From assembly GCA_030280995.1 (NCBI GenBank), contig JASXTE010000016.1, forward strand, positions 18,419,501 to 18,483,500: DNA of 64,000 nucleotides, in the 5' to 3' direction. The position numbers were made by a program, and so were the translations under genes. Shown piece after piece: positions 12,701 to 20,562 of the stretch. This stretch comes from Hemileia vastatrix (taxonomy: Eukaryota; Basidiomycota; Pucciniomycetes; Pucciniales; Zaghouaniaceae). The notes beneath the pieces are model-generated. The model searched no databases. It was given only the letters and a program-made list of their open reading frames with translations, and was not told the origin of the DNA. Positions within the stretch are counted from its first letter, which is position 1; each line of letters opens with the position of its first letter.

Positions 12701-12911
12701 AGGCTTTACTTCCTTCTGTGGTACTGGGGGAAGGGGGTTTGGTTTGTTTGCATTTCCTGTCATTTCCACATCCTGCAGTATGTGAATTCTTTGTGTTAGC
12801 ATAAGATTTTTTATGACCAACTTTAGAAGAACTTACAGTGTCAGCATCATAGTCAATTTCTATCTCATCCACTTGCATGTTATCCATTTTTTCTGTCAAA
12901 TTGTTGGACAT
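6744..12911 (-). CDS. Gag-Pol polyprotein of element B (2055-codon frame; likely Gag start at 12236)
   Basis: Encodes all retrotransposon enzymes. Residues counted from the ATG at 12911: Ser-rich head; coiled coil about 290-500; Gag fold about 560-720; zinc knuckle CYKCNKPWQKGHVC about 774-787; aspartic protease DSGAGG about 888; RT about 1110-1300 with YIDD near 1241; RNase H from TDAS near 1389; integrase zinc site about 1631-1662 (H...H...CDSC); catalytic core D about 1693, D about 1753 and E about 1791; chromodomain about 2004-2050 (YLLRYKNKS, W at DAWIPGKE), which in chromoviruses reads histone marks and guides integration. No stop or shift. Met226 (12236, context GCCATGG) is conserved in C and D and is the likely main Gag start; residues 1-225 need intron retention and are not open in A, C or D. 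Confidence 0.93.
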   Translation of the reverse strand: MSNNLTEKMDNMQVDEIEIDYDADTVSSSKVGHKKSYANTKNSHTAGCGNDRKCKQTKPPSPSTTEGSKASSASRRSSKRLQNKKASSATTNQQPIQSYKRVEDRKYDVQSKGRHIVGSGPRTQEPDSGPGPSSIASQSASISGSTFTATQLNHPKSKYYGSRAMEMGLSNESLPTECATPSSSSAWPIQNTQFPSTSSSLPTKQEKEGPSTIPNPVPGEVSSSAMVSNLVDSHLGMFSNKSSSAGNIIEHGERTVKPVKRQLPVTSSPIDVISKLSFDEPLHLTSTSLINPSLAIKNDSVPPEIYNLIEKTSEEILKDTLDFNIVKDKHVRDVLIHENDRLNNLHLQCKVSSSVQDTAYLKIKETLNIVLSQQKKIRSDHRAISDRNISLHKTLSELKPLIEENYSFKNEIKSLQNELKKLKNDFHALSTKHSVSEDRNVLSLAKVNDQMSEIPRIRNYVSDLQEKFSTLTINNELNEISASKLHKIKRKKPEQSSSFLPHISTIKQTDNESVKSFATSKKSCDGHAPAVSVNNEISEHLAKLQELLLMNNSNQKVDHPSSQKNWPKLDQYPTFDGDSSSDWQHFIQRIDNLKRSYKLPDEEIVSKLISLFSNVALMWYEPVLLDNNHYTWNDWKSLIENQFGGSKFRLAQQRLYENTRYVSSSVEKPIVFLMKITKILRAIDPKMDYDIWRDKILYKLPNSLRDLIVARTEHVRENSSFINICNEVLLNHRYEPKNYLSKSYNDQNKPSIKLPEKSGKPSAPVAPKKYATNTCYKCNKPWQKGHVCDKKIHLVEQNEDTDEIELDVNNSSSDCESNISYDNESVKDVLMLEHDVHYLNNISEDCVLNLSSVENAEIIKDITNNSIPISPLKAPVIINGKNVDVVLDSGAGGSVVSEKALASVDNEYLSKLLPITSEKWRGYGSTLFPIGKYKTSVFFKYNGGFVRAICEFVVMKNDNLSNWFIMGNDILTMFGVKLDPANNCFTLGMNGKRKFKISSPKPSGHLLKSCNSLTQCKGRTTTEMDDLLHEINTASFGDHLTNEQKDSIVASITSFPMAFAHGSHVLGIVQEEMKITLSCNLSDIPPSLKKKPYPASPSKRKDIEDNIETLLKMNIIEKVDVTPKYCVISPVLISYEKDKARLCGDYRALNTYTVDDIYPLPRINSIHATLQGAKFISCLDGNKGYHQVPVEKNSQNFLLIATHMGIYKYVRMPFGPKNAPSVFQKVMDNTFHQEIIEGWLMVYIDDIIVFSKTFDEHMIHLNRVFQKMDEINMTLSLKKCKFGFQSLKVLGHVVSGLQICVDHNKVAAIQNVKAPTSVREIQSFLGMCGYYRQYIKNYQVIALPLTKLTRKDVAFLWNDDCQKAFNTLKNCLMTAPILALPDFNKPFVLYTDASFIGLGAALHQKQIINDKSSEVVICYISRTLRNSELKYGATQLECLAVVWALEKLHYYLDDQKFELVTDCSAVKSLLNLKTPNRHMFRWQLAVQEYRGRMTIIHRAGNVHSNVDMLSRLPLPNNDSNPAYVPEDDTVHIHGIFIVDMEEELLQVILDSYDKDSDLNKLVTILNDPKNSSIQALIKTLPAKYQNALNKGKFSIEDGYIYYRRKLTNVIVIPPSMKETILKLCHDDILAGHFDLEKTLIRIKNTAWWANMSEDTKLYVESCDSCQKSKRLTGKRAGLLQHIEAPSAPWKIINMDFVTGLPVAGKDSFNSCWVIVDRFTKMCKFIPTHKDVSTKELAFLWWSYMFNIIGFPKAIISDRDPKFTSEFWTSLMDICGCELKLSTAHHPQTDGLAERMIQTLEDMIRRYCAFGLEYKDNDRFTHDWVTLLPGLEFAYNSTVHSVTEKKPFELWLGYVPNTPAQILNNKLPKLELHPGVKSFMQMQQLCRKHAQSCIDKAFEYEKKRWDKSHKEYTFNKGDEVLISTVHFNLQGNHKLKDPFVGPFVVKRMVGDNAVEVVLYAPYDRKHPVFPISLLKPYTSNSDLFPKRRGRPKKNPQEVTETAEIDKILNDRIITSERGTEYLLRYKNKSSEHDAWIPGKEISNLPALLKKYKKKKS
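12230..12911 (-). CDS. ORF1 accessory protein of element B, spliced (exons 12911-12837 and 12772-12230)
   Basis: Exon 1 (25 codons, acidic) shares its ATG with the long frame. Splicing at GTAAGT (12836) and CTGCAG (12773) removes 64 nt and shifts into a second frame for 180 codons, giving about 205 aa. Features in order: acidic head, Pro-rich stretch, LPKGFKIKKLPL, coiled coil ISNLSSHIKELK, Gln/Pro-rich part, VEQWKWDYLMSHY, PHPYQ, basic RRKK and terminal PPLPW. All these landmarks recur in A, C and D, whereas the other frame is not kept open there. The TAA at 12232-12230 overlaps the Gag-Pol ATG (12236-12234) as ATGGTAA, which would suit termination-reinitiation. No homologue recognised. Confidence 0.65.
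12773..12836 (-). other. Predicted 64-nt intron 1 of element B
   Basis: GTAAGT donor and TACTGCAG acceptor, 64 nt (1 mod 3). The intron itself is open in the long frame, so retention gives the 2055-aa frame and removal gives ORF1. Matching introns: A 4-61, D 53670-53727, C 30440-30494. Confidence 0.62.
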
Positions 12912-13501
12912 ACTAGTGGGAAGATTAATATTTTACTTTGTACTTTATATAAAAAAAATAATCAAAGTTAGTCAATAATTGCTCCAAATAATATAAAAAA
13001 ATTTTTTAATTAATTAAATTATAGAAAAAATAACTTTCAATATAAAGTAATAATTAAAAAATTAATTTTTTTAAAAAATTGGATTGCAAGTTTAAATTGG
13101 GAATAACAAGTTAGTTAATTCAACCAATTAATTACCAATATTAAATATGGCAATATATTGGGACTAAGCACAATGTACTTTTAAGTCAACCAAAATTAAC
13201 AATAATTAATAATAAAAAAAAAATTAAATTAATAATTCAATTTGTATTAATAATAATGTCAATTCTTCTAGGACTAAGAGGATTTAACACTCTATAATGG
13301 TCAACTAGGAAAAAAATTTTTTTTTTAAAATTGAACACTTACACTCAGTGAATCAGCAATTAAGCCACAATCACTGTTATTGCAATAAAAATATAGTAAT
13401 ATGAGTGAGAGGCGCAAAGGTGAACTTACTATAGTGATCGAAAAATCACTTCAAAATAATATAAAAATTAATATTATATAAACCTAAGATGTCGAACCCA
13501 A

Positions 13502-13522
13502 GTTCGAAACACAGTCGCGGCA
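13502..13522 (-). other. tRNA-3'-like block in the leader of element B
   Basis: On the plus strand, GTTCGAAACACAGTCGCGGCA resembles a tRNA T loop, T-stem 3' strand, acceptor strand and discriminator base. The minus-strand leader RNA would be complementary to it. C has the same at 31161-31181 and D a different sequence of the same form at 52584-52604. The matching 5' T-stem strand is missing, so this is not a tRNA gene. Confidence 0.35.
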
Positions 13523-13592
13523 AAAGTTTCGTTTTGCTAGGTGGTCCGTGCGTTTTGTCGTTCGTCGCCAGGCTCGATCGTCGTCGTCGTTT

Positions 13593-13606
13593 GGAAAGGC
13601 CCTCAG
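13593..13606 (-). other. LTR-adjacent conserved block of element B (candidate primer binding site)
   Basis: The minus strand starting next to the LTR reads CTGAGGGCCTTTCC. C has CTTTGGGGCCTTTCC and D CTTGAGGCCCTTTCC in the same place. It does not begin with TGG, so it is not a standard tRNA 3'-end site. Position supports a primer role; the primer is unknown. Confidence 0.45.
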
Positions 13607-13607
13607 T

Positions 13608-14749
13608 TGTCGGCCGGTCGTCTAGAAGAAGGAGAAAAATAGAAGAAGGAATGAGAGGAGGAGAAGGAGGAAAGGAGTATGGGTAATAAAAAAAATAAAA
13701 TTTAATAAAATTATTTAATTTATTGAGAGAAAACAACGATAAGTGAGCTGAGAAGAGACAACAAATTGGTTTTACAAATATTATTATTTTTTTTAAGTAA
13801 GAGTTCTGCGCGGCAACCAAAATAATTACTATCAGACTTAAAGCAACCTTTAAATTGTTATATAAAATTTTAATTAGAATTTTATTACTAATAAAAAGAA
13901 TATAAACGTAATATAAAAATTGTATTTAAATTGTTGAGTGTATAATAAGTGATAAGGCTACAGGGGATTATCCAAGGCCCTTTTATAGGCAATGGGTCCT
14001 CTGAAGCGCTACTCTCTTTGTAAATACAATGATTAGAATGGAATAAAACAAATATATCAAAAGAGTAAATGAAACATAACAATATAGAGAAAAACATGAA
14101 ACAAATAATTAAAAGCCCAATTAAGAATCCAATTTCCCCGCCATTAATCCCCAAATCAGTAAGTGACAATAGTAAATAACTAAACAAGAGTGGAAACATA
14201 GGAACTATGAGAAATATAATTCCCAACAGATGGTACATCCTGATTAGAGGACATTTTAAGTGAAACAAAAAATAATTTGACGCAACAAAACAAGCAATTA
14301 ATCTCAATTTAGTTCAAATTAATTTATTTGTTTTTTCTAACACAATTAAGGGTCAAAAGAAGCGTCCTTAATAATTGTTTAGTATCATATGAGAGGTATT
14401 AGTTAATATATAAATTTAAGTAATTAATTTAAATATATTATAAATCAAATTTACACTTGTAATTATAATATATGTTTTTTAATTAATTAAATATAAATTT
14501 ATAATTATTAAATATATAAAAATGCGCCATTATTTGTAGAATATATTATATTATGCTCAATTTAATTGTATATAAAAATATATATAACCAATAAATTTAA
14601 TGTAACATTTGTATATAATAAAATTCTTATATAATTTCATTATGTAATAAAATATTAAGTTATATTCATTAAATACAAGTCTTACCCACTCTTTAAGGTT
14701 TTATAATTTATATATCATTTACTGGACTCCTGGAATAGCCTGGCTGACA
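13608..14749 (-). repeat. 5' LTR of element B
   Basis: 1142-bp copy matching 5568-6709. Its right edge is followed by the second ACAAC of the target duplication. Carries the promoter of the element. Confidence 0.97.
13979..13988 (-). promoter_or_regulatory. TATA box of the element B LTR
   Basis: Minus strand GCCTATAAAAGGGCCTT. The same TATAAAAGG core with GCC/GGCC beside it stands in the LTRs of C (31648-31656) and A (15681-15690); D has TATAAGGCC (52158). Start site inferred 25-35 nt downstream. Confidence 0.6.
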
Positions 14750-15171
14750 ACAACTTACAAGGTAATAACAAATTGAAAGATCCATTTGTTGGTCCATTTG
14801 TTGTCAGAAGAATGATTGGAGATAATGCAGTTGAGGTTATTCTGTATTCTCCATATGACAGAAAACATCCTGTTTTTCCAATATCTCTTTTGAAACCTTA
14901 AACATCCAATAGTGATTTATTTTCAAAAAGAAGGGGAAGACCAAAGAAAACCCCAAATGAAATCACTGAAACAGCAGAAATTGAAAAATTTCTAAATGAC
15001 AGAATAGTCACTGCTGAAAAAGGTACAGAATACTTATTGAGATTCAAGAATAAATCATCTGAATATGATTCTTGGATACCTGGGAAGGAGATATCTAATC
15101 TTCCTACTCTACTAAAGAAGTATAAAAAAAATCATAGCATTTTTTTTTATTATTTTTTTAGAATGAGGAAG
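14750..15171 (+). pseudogene. Element A, integrase C-terminus and chromodomain (right part)
   Basis: Continues the frame broken at 5567: LQGNNKLKDPFVGPF, then a basic linker RGRPKKTP and the chromodomain with YLLRFKNKS and the conserved SWIPGKEIS near 15072-15100. One stop (TAA at 14899) lies before the linker, and a short change near 15125 alters the C-terminal Lys run. A polypurine-like run GAATGAGGAAG precedes the 3' LTR. Gives the reading tail of element A after B is removed. Confidence 0.9.
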
Positions 15172-15969
15172 TGTCAGCCAGGCTACTAGACTTACACAGT
15201 AAAATAATTAATTATTTTACTGAGTTAAAGCCATGCCTTTCTTCCTAATAATAATTATTAATTTTTTTACTTAAGTAGTACTTATAATTAACTAAAGTTA
15301 AGTACAATAAGTAGTATAAATAAATAATATAAATAAAATGTCCCTTACAATTTTACTCCCTAACACCGTGCTCAAAAGTATATGTCAAAAGGAGTTAAAT
15401 TAATAATAAATTTATAATATAAAAACTTTAAAACAATTATATTACCTCAGTGAGAGATCTGTAATCCCATGAAAGTAATGTAATTGATTATTTATTGTGT
15501 AATAATTGTGACAGTCCAAGGAATTCAAACTTTTTTGCTTATAAATATGATGCCCTTGTTGACGTACTAATTTATTACTTTCTTATGTCATTTATGTACT
15601 CCTTTTTCTTGTCATTCTTTTCTCTCACACTCACAGTAGACGGTGTAAATTCCTTACATTTTATTTCCTCATATTTTGCCTATAAAAGGCCTCTGATTTT
15701 GTGCTTTTCAAACCATTCTTTTATCACCTTACTTTATTATTACTATTTACAACACCATACTTATTTTTATATTTTATCACATTAGTAGTTACAAGAGCGT
15801 AATTCTAATCAATAAATTATATTAATATTTAAAAATCTACCTCTTATATTTGAGTAATAAATCATTTAGATTAAGAAATATGTACCAATTTTTGAGAGTT
15901 CATTTAAATCCTTAAACTCCTTGTAGAAACTTCATACCAAATCTTCTAGACCAAAAGTGTACCTTGAAA
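15172..15969 (+). repeat. 3' LTR of element A
   Basis: Starts TGTCAGCCAGGCTACTAG and ends around CCTTGAAA, matched to the ends of the D LTRs. About 798 bp against 799 and 792 bp in D. Contains TATAAAAGGCC at 15681. The right edge is set by comparison only because the 5' LTR is outside the window. Confidence 0.75.
15681..15690 (+). promoter_or_regulatory. TATA box in the LTR of element A
   Basis: TATAAAAGGC about 510 bp into the LTR. It has the same core as the B and C LTRs although the surrounding LTR differs. Confidence 0.5.
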
Positions 15970-16150
15970 ATTTTTAATTAGATGAGTAGGGCTGTGAGTA
16001 CTACTAAAATTAGTTGGCAAAGTAGAGAAGAAGTTGCTCTATTATCTTAATTACTTCTAAATTTTTTAATTAAGGTTTTAAGGTTCTAATTTAGTCCAGA
16101 AGTCTAGATAAGCTCCAGAATGCTCTGGACAAGCTCTGTAAAAACTCCAG
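15970..16150. other. Short spacer, no feature seen
   Basis: AT-rich, with CCAGAAGTCTAG and CTCCAGAATGCTCTGG runs giving small inverted repeats. No coding potential found. Confidence 0.5.
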
Positions 16151-17561
16151 TGTAGACAATCCTATAGTGCTAGCTATAGGCCTTGACCAAAGGAGTTGGA
16201 GTAAAACTGGAGAGAAAAAACCCTGTCCCTTTGAGAAATACCAGGTGAGATTTATTTGCTACAGAAAATTAGAGACTGTTACAATACCCCATCCAACACA
16301 CTTCTTGACTGCTTAATAAGTCAAGAAAGTAGCCAATAGCAGACCACTGATAACCACAGAACCAGTAAAAATGGAAATGCAGAAAAATTCACACCAGAAA
16401 CCAAAGACACAGTGCACTTGTTACACAAACACAGCAAAAATACTTGATGAAGGTTGCAAAGCTACGACAGAGAAATCAGTTGCCAAAGTTAAGTTAAATG
16501 AAAAACTAACCTTTCAGCAAACACAGCCAATTGAGGCCAAAAAATGGGAAAAACTGAGTGAGAAACAATTATATAACTATCAGATGGTTTTATGATAATT
16601 AAAGTTTCTCCAAATTGTCTTCTTCAGTATGTACACACAGACCACACATCTAAAATTCCATGCACAGCAACAAATTTGGCGCTTTTGACAGCCAAATTGA
16701 ATAAAAATCCTCTAGAAATGCTCCCCAGCCTTCTATAACCAAGGCAGGCAGAGCTCCCTGGAGCCAAAAAAACCACCAAAAAAATCTAATAAAGTCCATA
16801 ATACTTAGAAAAATCCACCATGACTACTAAAACCCTTAAAACACAAAATTTAGCTGTGACAACTTTGAGACATAGAATATTGAGCCAAATTAGCTCCACT
16901 TAATGTTACTAAGCACTTAACCCTAAGACTTAAGTTTAGCCCGTAAAAATAAAAATTAAAAATTAAACAGCTATCTTTTAGAAATGAAAAATGATTAAAT
17001 GACCCCTTAAAACTTGGAATATGAAAAATATCATCAGGACATTAAAATTAGAGAAAACCCAGGGCTATCCAATGGGATTATCCACATACCCATAGTCTCC
17101 AAATTCACTGAATGAAATCAAATTAACACGTAATTCTTTGACCAATGTCAATTAAGACATACACAAACAGCACCAAACAGACCAACAAAGGCCTCTGCCA
17201 ATGTTGGAAGACCCCACCGGGATGCTCCAGCTAGGGGAAATAGGGCATCTGATCTAACTATGCATATGAATCTGTAGACTTGAAGGTAGTTTAAACATCT
17301 GGCTATCACTACAACTTATTAATAAGCAACTAAAAACACATATACAACAACTATCAACTTCATTTACATAACATAATATATATTTTATTACCCTTTTAAA
17401 AAATTAAACTTTTACTTAACATTTCATAAATTTTATATAACTTCTCATAAAATATACGTATAGGGTTCCATTGTAAAGGTCTCATACTCAGGGAATTGAT
17501 TATAACATCTGTTCACAAAAATATAAACTTTATAAAAATATAAATATTCAATCACTACTCA
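16151..17561 (-). repeat. LTR-like segment with the terminus of element E's LTR
   Basis: Begins TGTAGACAATCCTATAG and follows the E LTR for about 110 bp (ACCAAAGGAGTTGG, CCCTGTCCCTTTG), then diverges. Its right edge (ATCACTACTCA) resembles the other end of that LTR in reverse. If a single LTR, it would be oriented minus and be longer than the 680 bp of E, so an internal insertion is possible. Small open frames inside (e.g. 16371-16595) look fortuitous. Confidence 0.4.
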
Positions 17562-17806
17562 ATATAGGGGGTGGACTTGCTAGCAAGTCCTCAACCTGAA
17601 CTCAGATGGAACTCAGATGGAACTCAGACTGAACTCATACTGAACTCATACTGAACTCTACTTGAACACCCACCTAAAACTGCTCTTCTGAGTGGTGTTC
17701 ATCCCTGATTTTATGGTTCCTTTATCAATAGCTCAATGTGTGTTCAATCTGTGGTGAGTTTGGGTCCAAGGTTTCAGACTTGCTAGCAAGTCCACCCCCC
17801 ATATTG
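17562..17806. repeat. 245-bp foldback with 18-bp palindromes at both ends
   Basis: Left ATATAGGGGGTGG then the perfect palindrome GGACTTGCTAGCAAGTCC (17573-17590). The right end is the reverse: AGACTTGCTAGCAAGTCC (17776-17793) then ACCCCCCATAT. The arms continue inward more weakly (GAGTTTGGGT against GAGTTCAGGT in reverse). The centre holds six 11-bp tandem units of the form CTGAACTCAGA (17596-17661). Resembles a MITE or foldback element; no clear target duplication. Confidence 0.6.
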
Positions 17807-18061
17807 TGTGGTGAATCATTTAATTAAATTTTCTGGTACAACTTTTCTGTTGTATTTTCTTCATCAGAATTAAGAGAACACAGATTTCAAATCTTAAAAC
17901 TTTCTAAATCAATTTTCAACTGGTATTTTCTTTATCAAGTAGAATTATTAGCTTATTTAACTATGAAATCTCTATTTACTTAAAGGGACAGGGCTCTTTT
18001 AGGTTTACCCAACTCCCTTGGATTCTGCTTACAGCAAGGTGACTGTAAGAGTCTTTCTACA
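17807..18061 (+). repeat. LTR-like segment, plus orientation, with E-type LTR termini
   Basis: Starts TGTGGTGAATC (E LTR on the minus strand starts TGTGGTGATCC), contains AAAGGGACAGGG and CCAACTCCCTTGG, the reverse of the strings at 16151-16230, and ends TTTCTACA. It may be the 5' LTR of the copia relic that follows. Confidence 0.4.
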
Positions 18062-18179
18062 CCGTTTAAACAGCTGCTTATATTAACAAGAAATATTTAT
18101 GGGAACTACCCCCTCCAATTACTAATCTTGTACACACTCAACCATTTCATTTAAATGTTATTGATACAAACCATGAAAT

Positions 18180-18830
18180 CAGTAGCTGTAATTCTTTTCA
18201 ACCTAGTTCATACCCTGAACCAAGCCTTTATAGCCTTAACTTGACCACATCTTACCCCAAACCAAGAAAGAGAACAGCAGACAAAGAAACAATATTTACC
18301 TGGAACATCATCCTAGGTCATGTATGTTTATTCCAAATCAGAAAAATAATAAACTCAAAGATAGTTTTAGGCTTACCAAATAAACTCCCACCTGGAAGCA
18401 TAGTTTGTGATACATGCCAAATGTGAAAAAGTAAGAGAAAATCCTTTCTAAAATCTACCAGCAGAAATCTGAACAAATTGGAAATAATCAGCGCCAACAT
18501 CATAGGCCCCATTGAGTACTTTCAATTGAAAATGGATTATATTCTTTAACAATCAGGGACCTTGAAACATCATACAGCAAATGCCACATACTACAATACA
18601 AATCTGAGGCATCTACCAGAGTAATACACATTCTGAAAAGACTACAAAATCAAACAGGAGAATCAGTGAAAGTATTTAGGCCAGATAATCTCACCAGAAA
18701 ACCTACACACAAGGTCAAGGATGATCCCAAAGTAAGTGAGATAAAGGATGAGGTAAATCACAACTTTGAAGCACAGAGGATTAATTCGGGGAAGTTATTT
18801 GAAAACAAAACTGAGTAACTAACACAGGGG
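18180..18830 (+). pseudogene. Copia-type relic: GAG-pre-integrase domain and start of integrase
   Basis: Plus-strand frame 18241-18426 gives WNIILGHVCLFQIRK and ends CDTC, the pre-integrase zinc pattern of Ty1/copia Pol. Downstream frames with stops continue as KSKRKSF and RPDN (integrase core, DNGG-like). The end (18700-18820) is found again at 45450-45570. Heavily broken; RT is absent. Confidence 0.6.
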
Positions 18831-20041
18831 GGAAAAAAGGAGGACTGGTAGGAGAGTCGATTTTTTGAATTTTGGACTAACCTTGTTGTAACCTGGTTAT
18901 AATTCTTGGTAGGCTTAAACTCATCTTTTTTACAAGTTTTTGATGCTATATACAGGTCTGATGCATGATAAAAGTAAAGAAGTTTATCTCATTTCTTTAA
19001 AATAGACCATTATTAATTTTTTCAATTTCATTTCTTAATATATGTTCTGATAATTTTTTTTATTAATTTATATCAAATTTTTGGCCACTTTAAAATATTT
19101 TTATTTTGATTATTATAGACTTCTTAAGTTCCAAAAAATATTTATATTTGTTCAACTCTTTTTTTTACACATATTATCTGGTTCAAATTTCCATACTATA
19201 TGTACTTCAATCCACTTCCAAATAATGAAATATTGAAATATGTAGAAAATGAAAAATAATTAGTACAAAGTAAAAATTATTGCTCAAATTTAATGAAAAA
19301 AATATTTATTTTTCATCTAAATTTTATATCCATTATTCATGAATAATGAAAGAAAATATTGGCCAGATTCCATAGGCATATTAAAAAAAAATTTTAAATT
19401 TATGTCATTTTTAATATAAATTTTCAACAAGAGTGGATGATTTCTTTCCCATTCTTTGAGGCCCATTTTTTATTTTTTGACCTCAGGTAGATTAATCAAA
19501 GAAAATCTACCCCGCTTAGTTATAAAATCTTTCTCCACTCACTCTTTGTGCTCCACTAATAATAAAACCAAAAAAACCTTGAAAGCATTCATTTTATCCT
19601 ACTTTGTACTCTTATATACACTCCGTTATATATGTTTAACTATCATCCCCCAGTGTGTCCTCTCCCAGTTGCATAAATCCCATACATTTTTTTTTGAAAA
19701 GATCACACTTCCCCAATTTTTCACTGTTTTTAATTCCCTGTTCTACCCCCCAAATCCTATTTTTCCTGCTTGAATTACCCCCCACTTCTTTACAATCCCT
19801 CATTTACCCCTGCAAAGATCTTTTTTTACACTCAGGATCCCTATTGCACCTCTACATTTTACGTTTTTCTCCACCAGCCTTTCCCAGCTTGCCCCCCATA
19901 AATCCTGCTTGTCACCAAGTTACACTCTCACACCCGCACATTTTATGGTAAAAGTTCTTTAGAAACTCTTTTTTTCATTTGGCCTGATGTCTTATACCAC
20001 CCCTCTAAAGTATTTTGTACTTACTCATTTAAAGTTTCAAG

Positions 20042-20084
20042 TCACGTGCATGAAAGTGCTGCAGCATCACTTAGATGCACGTGA
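20042..20084. repeat. 43-bp imperfect palindrome, copy 1
   Basis: Arms TCACGTGCATGAAAGTGCTGC and, reading back from the end, TCACGTGCATCTAAGTGATGC. Each outer arm contains CACGTG. Same length as copy 2 at 20144. Confidence 0.8.
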
Positions 20085-20143
20085 TCTCAGTTTTTTTCCT
20101 CCCCTTCACTCAAAAAATTGACTCTGGGCCTTGAAAACACAAG

Positions 20144-20186
20144 TCACGTGCAGGAAAGTGTTGCGGCAACACTTCCTTGCACATGA
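20144..20186. repeat. 43-bp imperfect palindrome, copy 2
   Basis: Outer arm TCACGTGCAGGAAAGTG; the inner stem AAGTGTTGC/GCAACACTT is perfect. It is 102 bp from copy 1, and both are followed by CTCAGT, so a tandem duplication with later change is likely. Confidence 0.8.
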
Positions 20187-20534
20187 CCTCAGTATTTTCA
20201 TTGCACTTTTTTCTTCTCTTTAACTCAGTGCATTAGAAAACTGAATCACATATAATTTAATGTTTCTAAAGACCTTTTTTTAATGAAACTGGGGGGATGT
20301 AAGGGACTGTGTAAGACAGTAGAGTGAAGGGAAAAATATTGGGTGTGGCAAGCGGCTAGTATAGAAAATGAGCAATTTCAGAGGATGAAAAAGACAATGA
20401 GTATTGTTTTAAATAAATTTAAAAGGAGGGCTTGTAGGGAAAAAAAATGTAAAATTGTTAGAGAAGGAGGGGGTTCAAGAGATAAAAAAATTTTTGTAAG
20501 TAGAAGAGATTTAACACCCCGTTGAGTAACTCAA

Positions 20535-20562
20535 GCCCCAGCAGGGGGGCACCTGCAGGGGC
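20535..20562. repeat. GC-rich 28-bp hairpin
   Basis: GCCCCAGCAGG pairs with CCTGCAGGGGC with one mismatch, in an AT-rich setting. No T run follows, so no terminator is claimed. Confidence 0.6.

Larger units (their letters stand above)
12912..13607 (-). other. 5' leader of element B with GTTGAC/AGTCC repeats
   Basis: Untranslated leader, very AT-rich. On the minus strand it holds spaced copies of GTTGAC followed 10-35 nt later by AGTCC (about 13130-13320). C has the same units at 30760-30965 and D a longer series at 53090-53500. It ends at the block next to the LTR (13593-13602) and the tRNA-like block (13502-13522). No upstream gene seen. Confidence 0.6.
5568..14749 (-). mobile_element. Complete Ty3/gypsy element B (9182 bp), apparently intact
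   Basis: Minus-strand chromovirus with two 1142-bp LTRs that look identical line by line (offset 8040), termini TGTC...GACA, a perfect 5-bp target duplication ACAAC, a polypurine tract and one uninterrupted 2055-codon frame from 12911 to 6744. These are marks of a very recent insertion, and it may still be capable of movement. It lies in the integrase of element A, so it is younger than A. Same family as the older element C. Confidence 0.97.

Noticed and set aside
13502..13522. tRNA gene
   Set aside because: Only the T loop, one T-stem strand and the acceptor 3' strand are tRNA-like. The 5' T-stem strand does not pair and no D or anticodon arm is present.
15495..15785. 96-codon frame in the A LTR
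   Set aside because: Phe/Ser/Tyr-rich translation of a T-rich LTR; it overlaps the TATA box.
19456..19951. Two overlapping plus-strand frames of about 100 codons
   Set aside because: Low-complexity, pyrimidine-rich sequence with no domain or conserved block.
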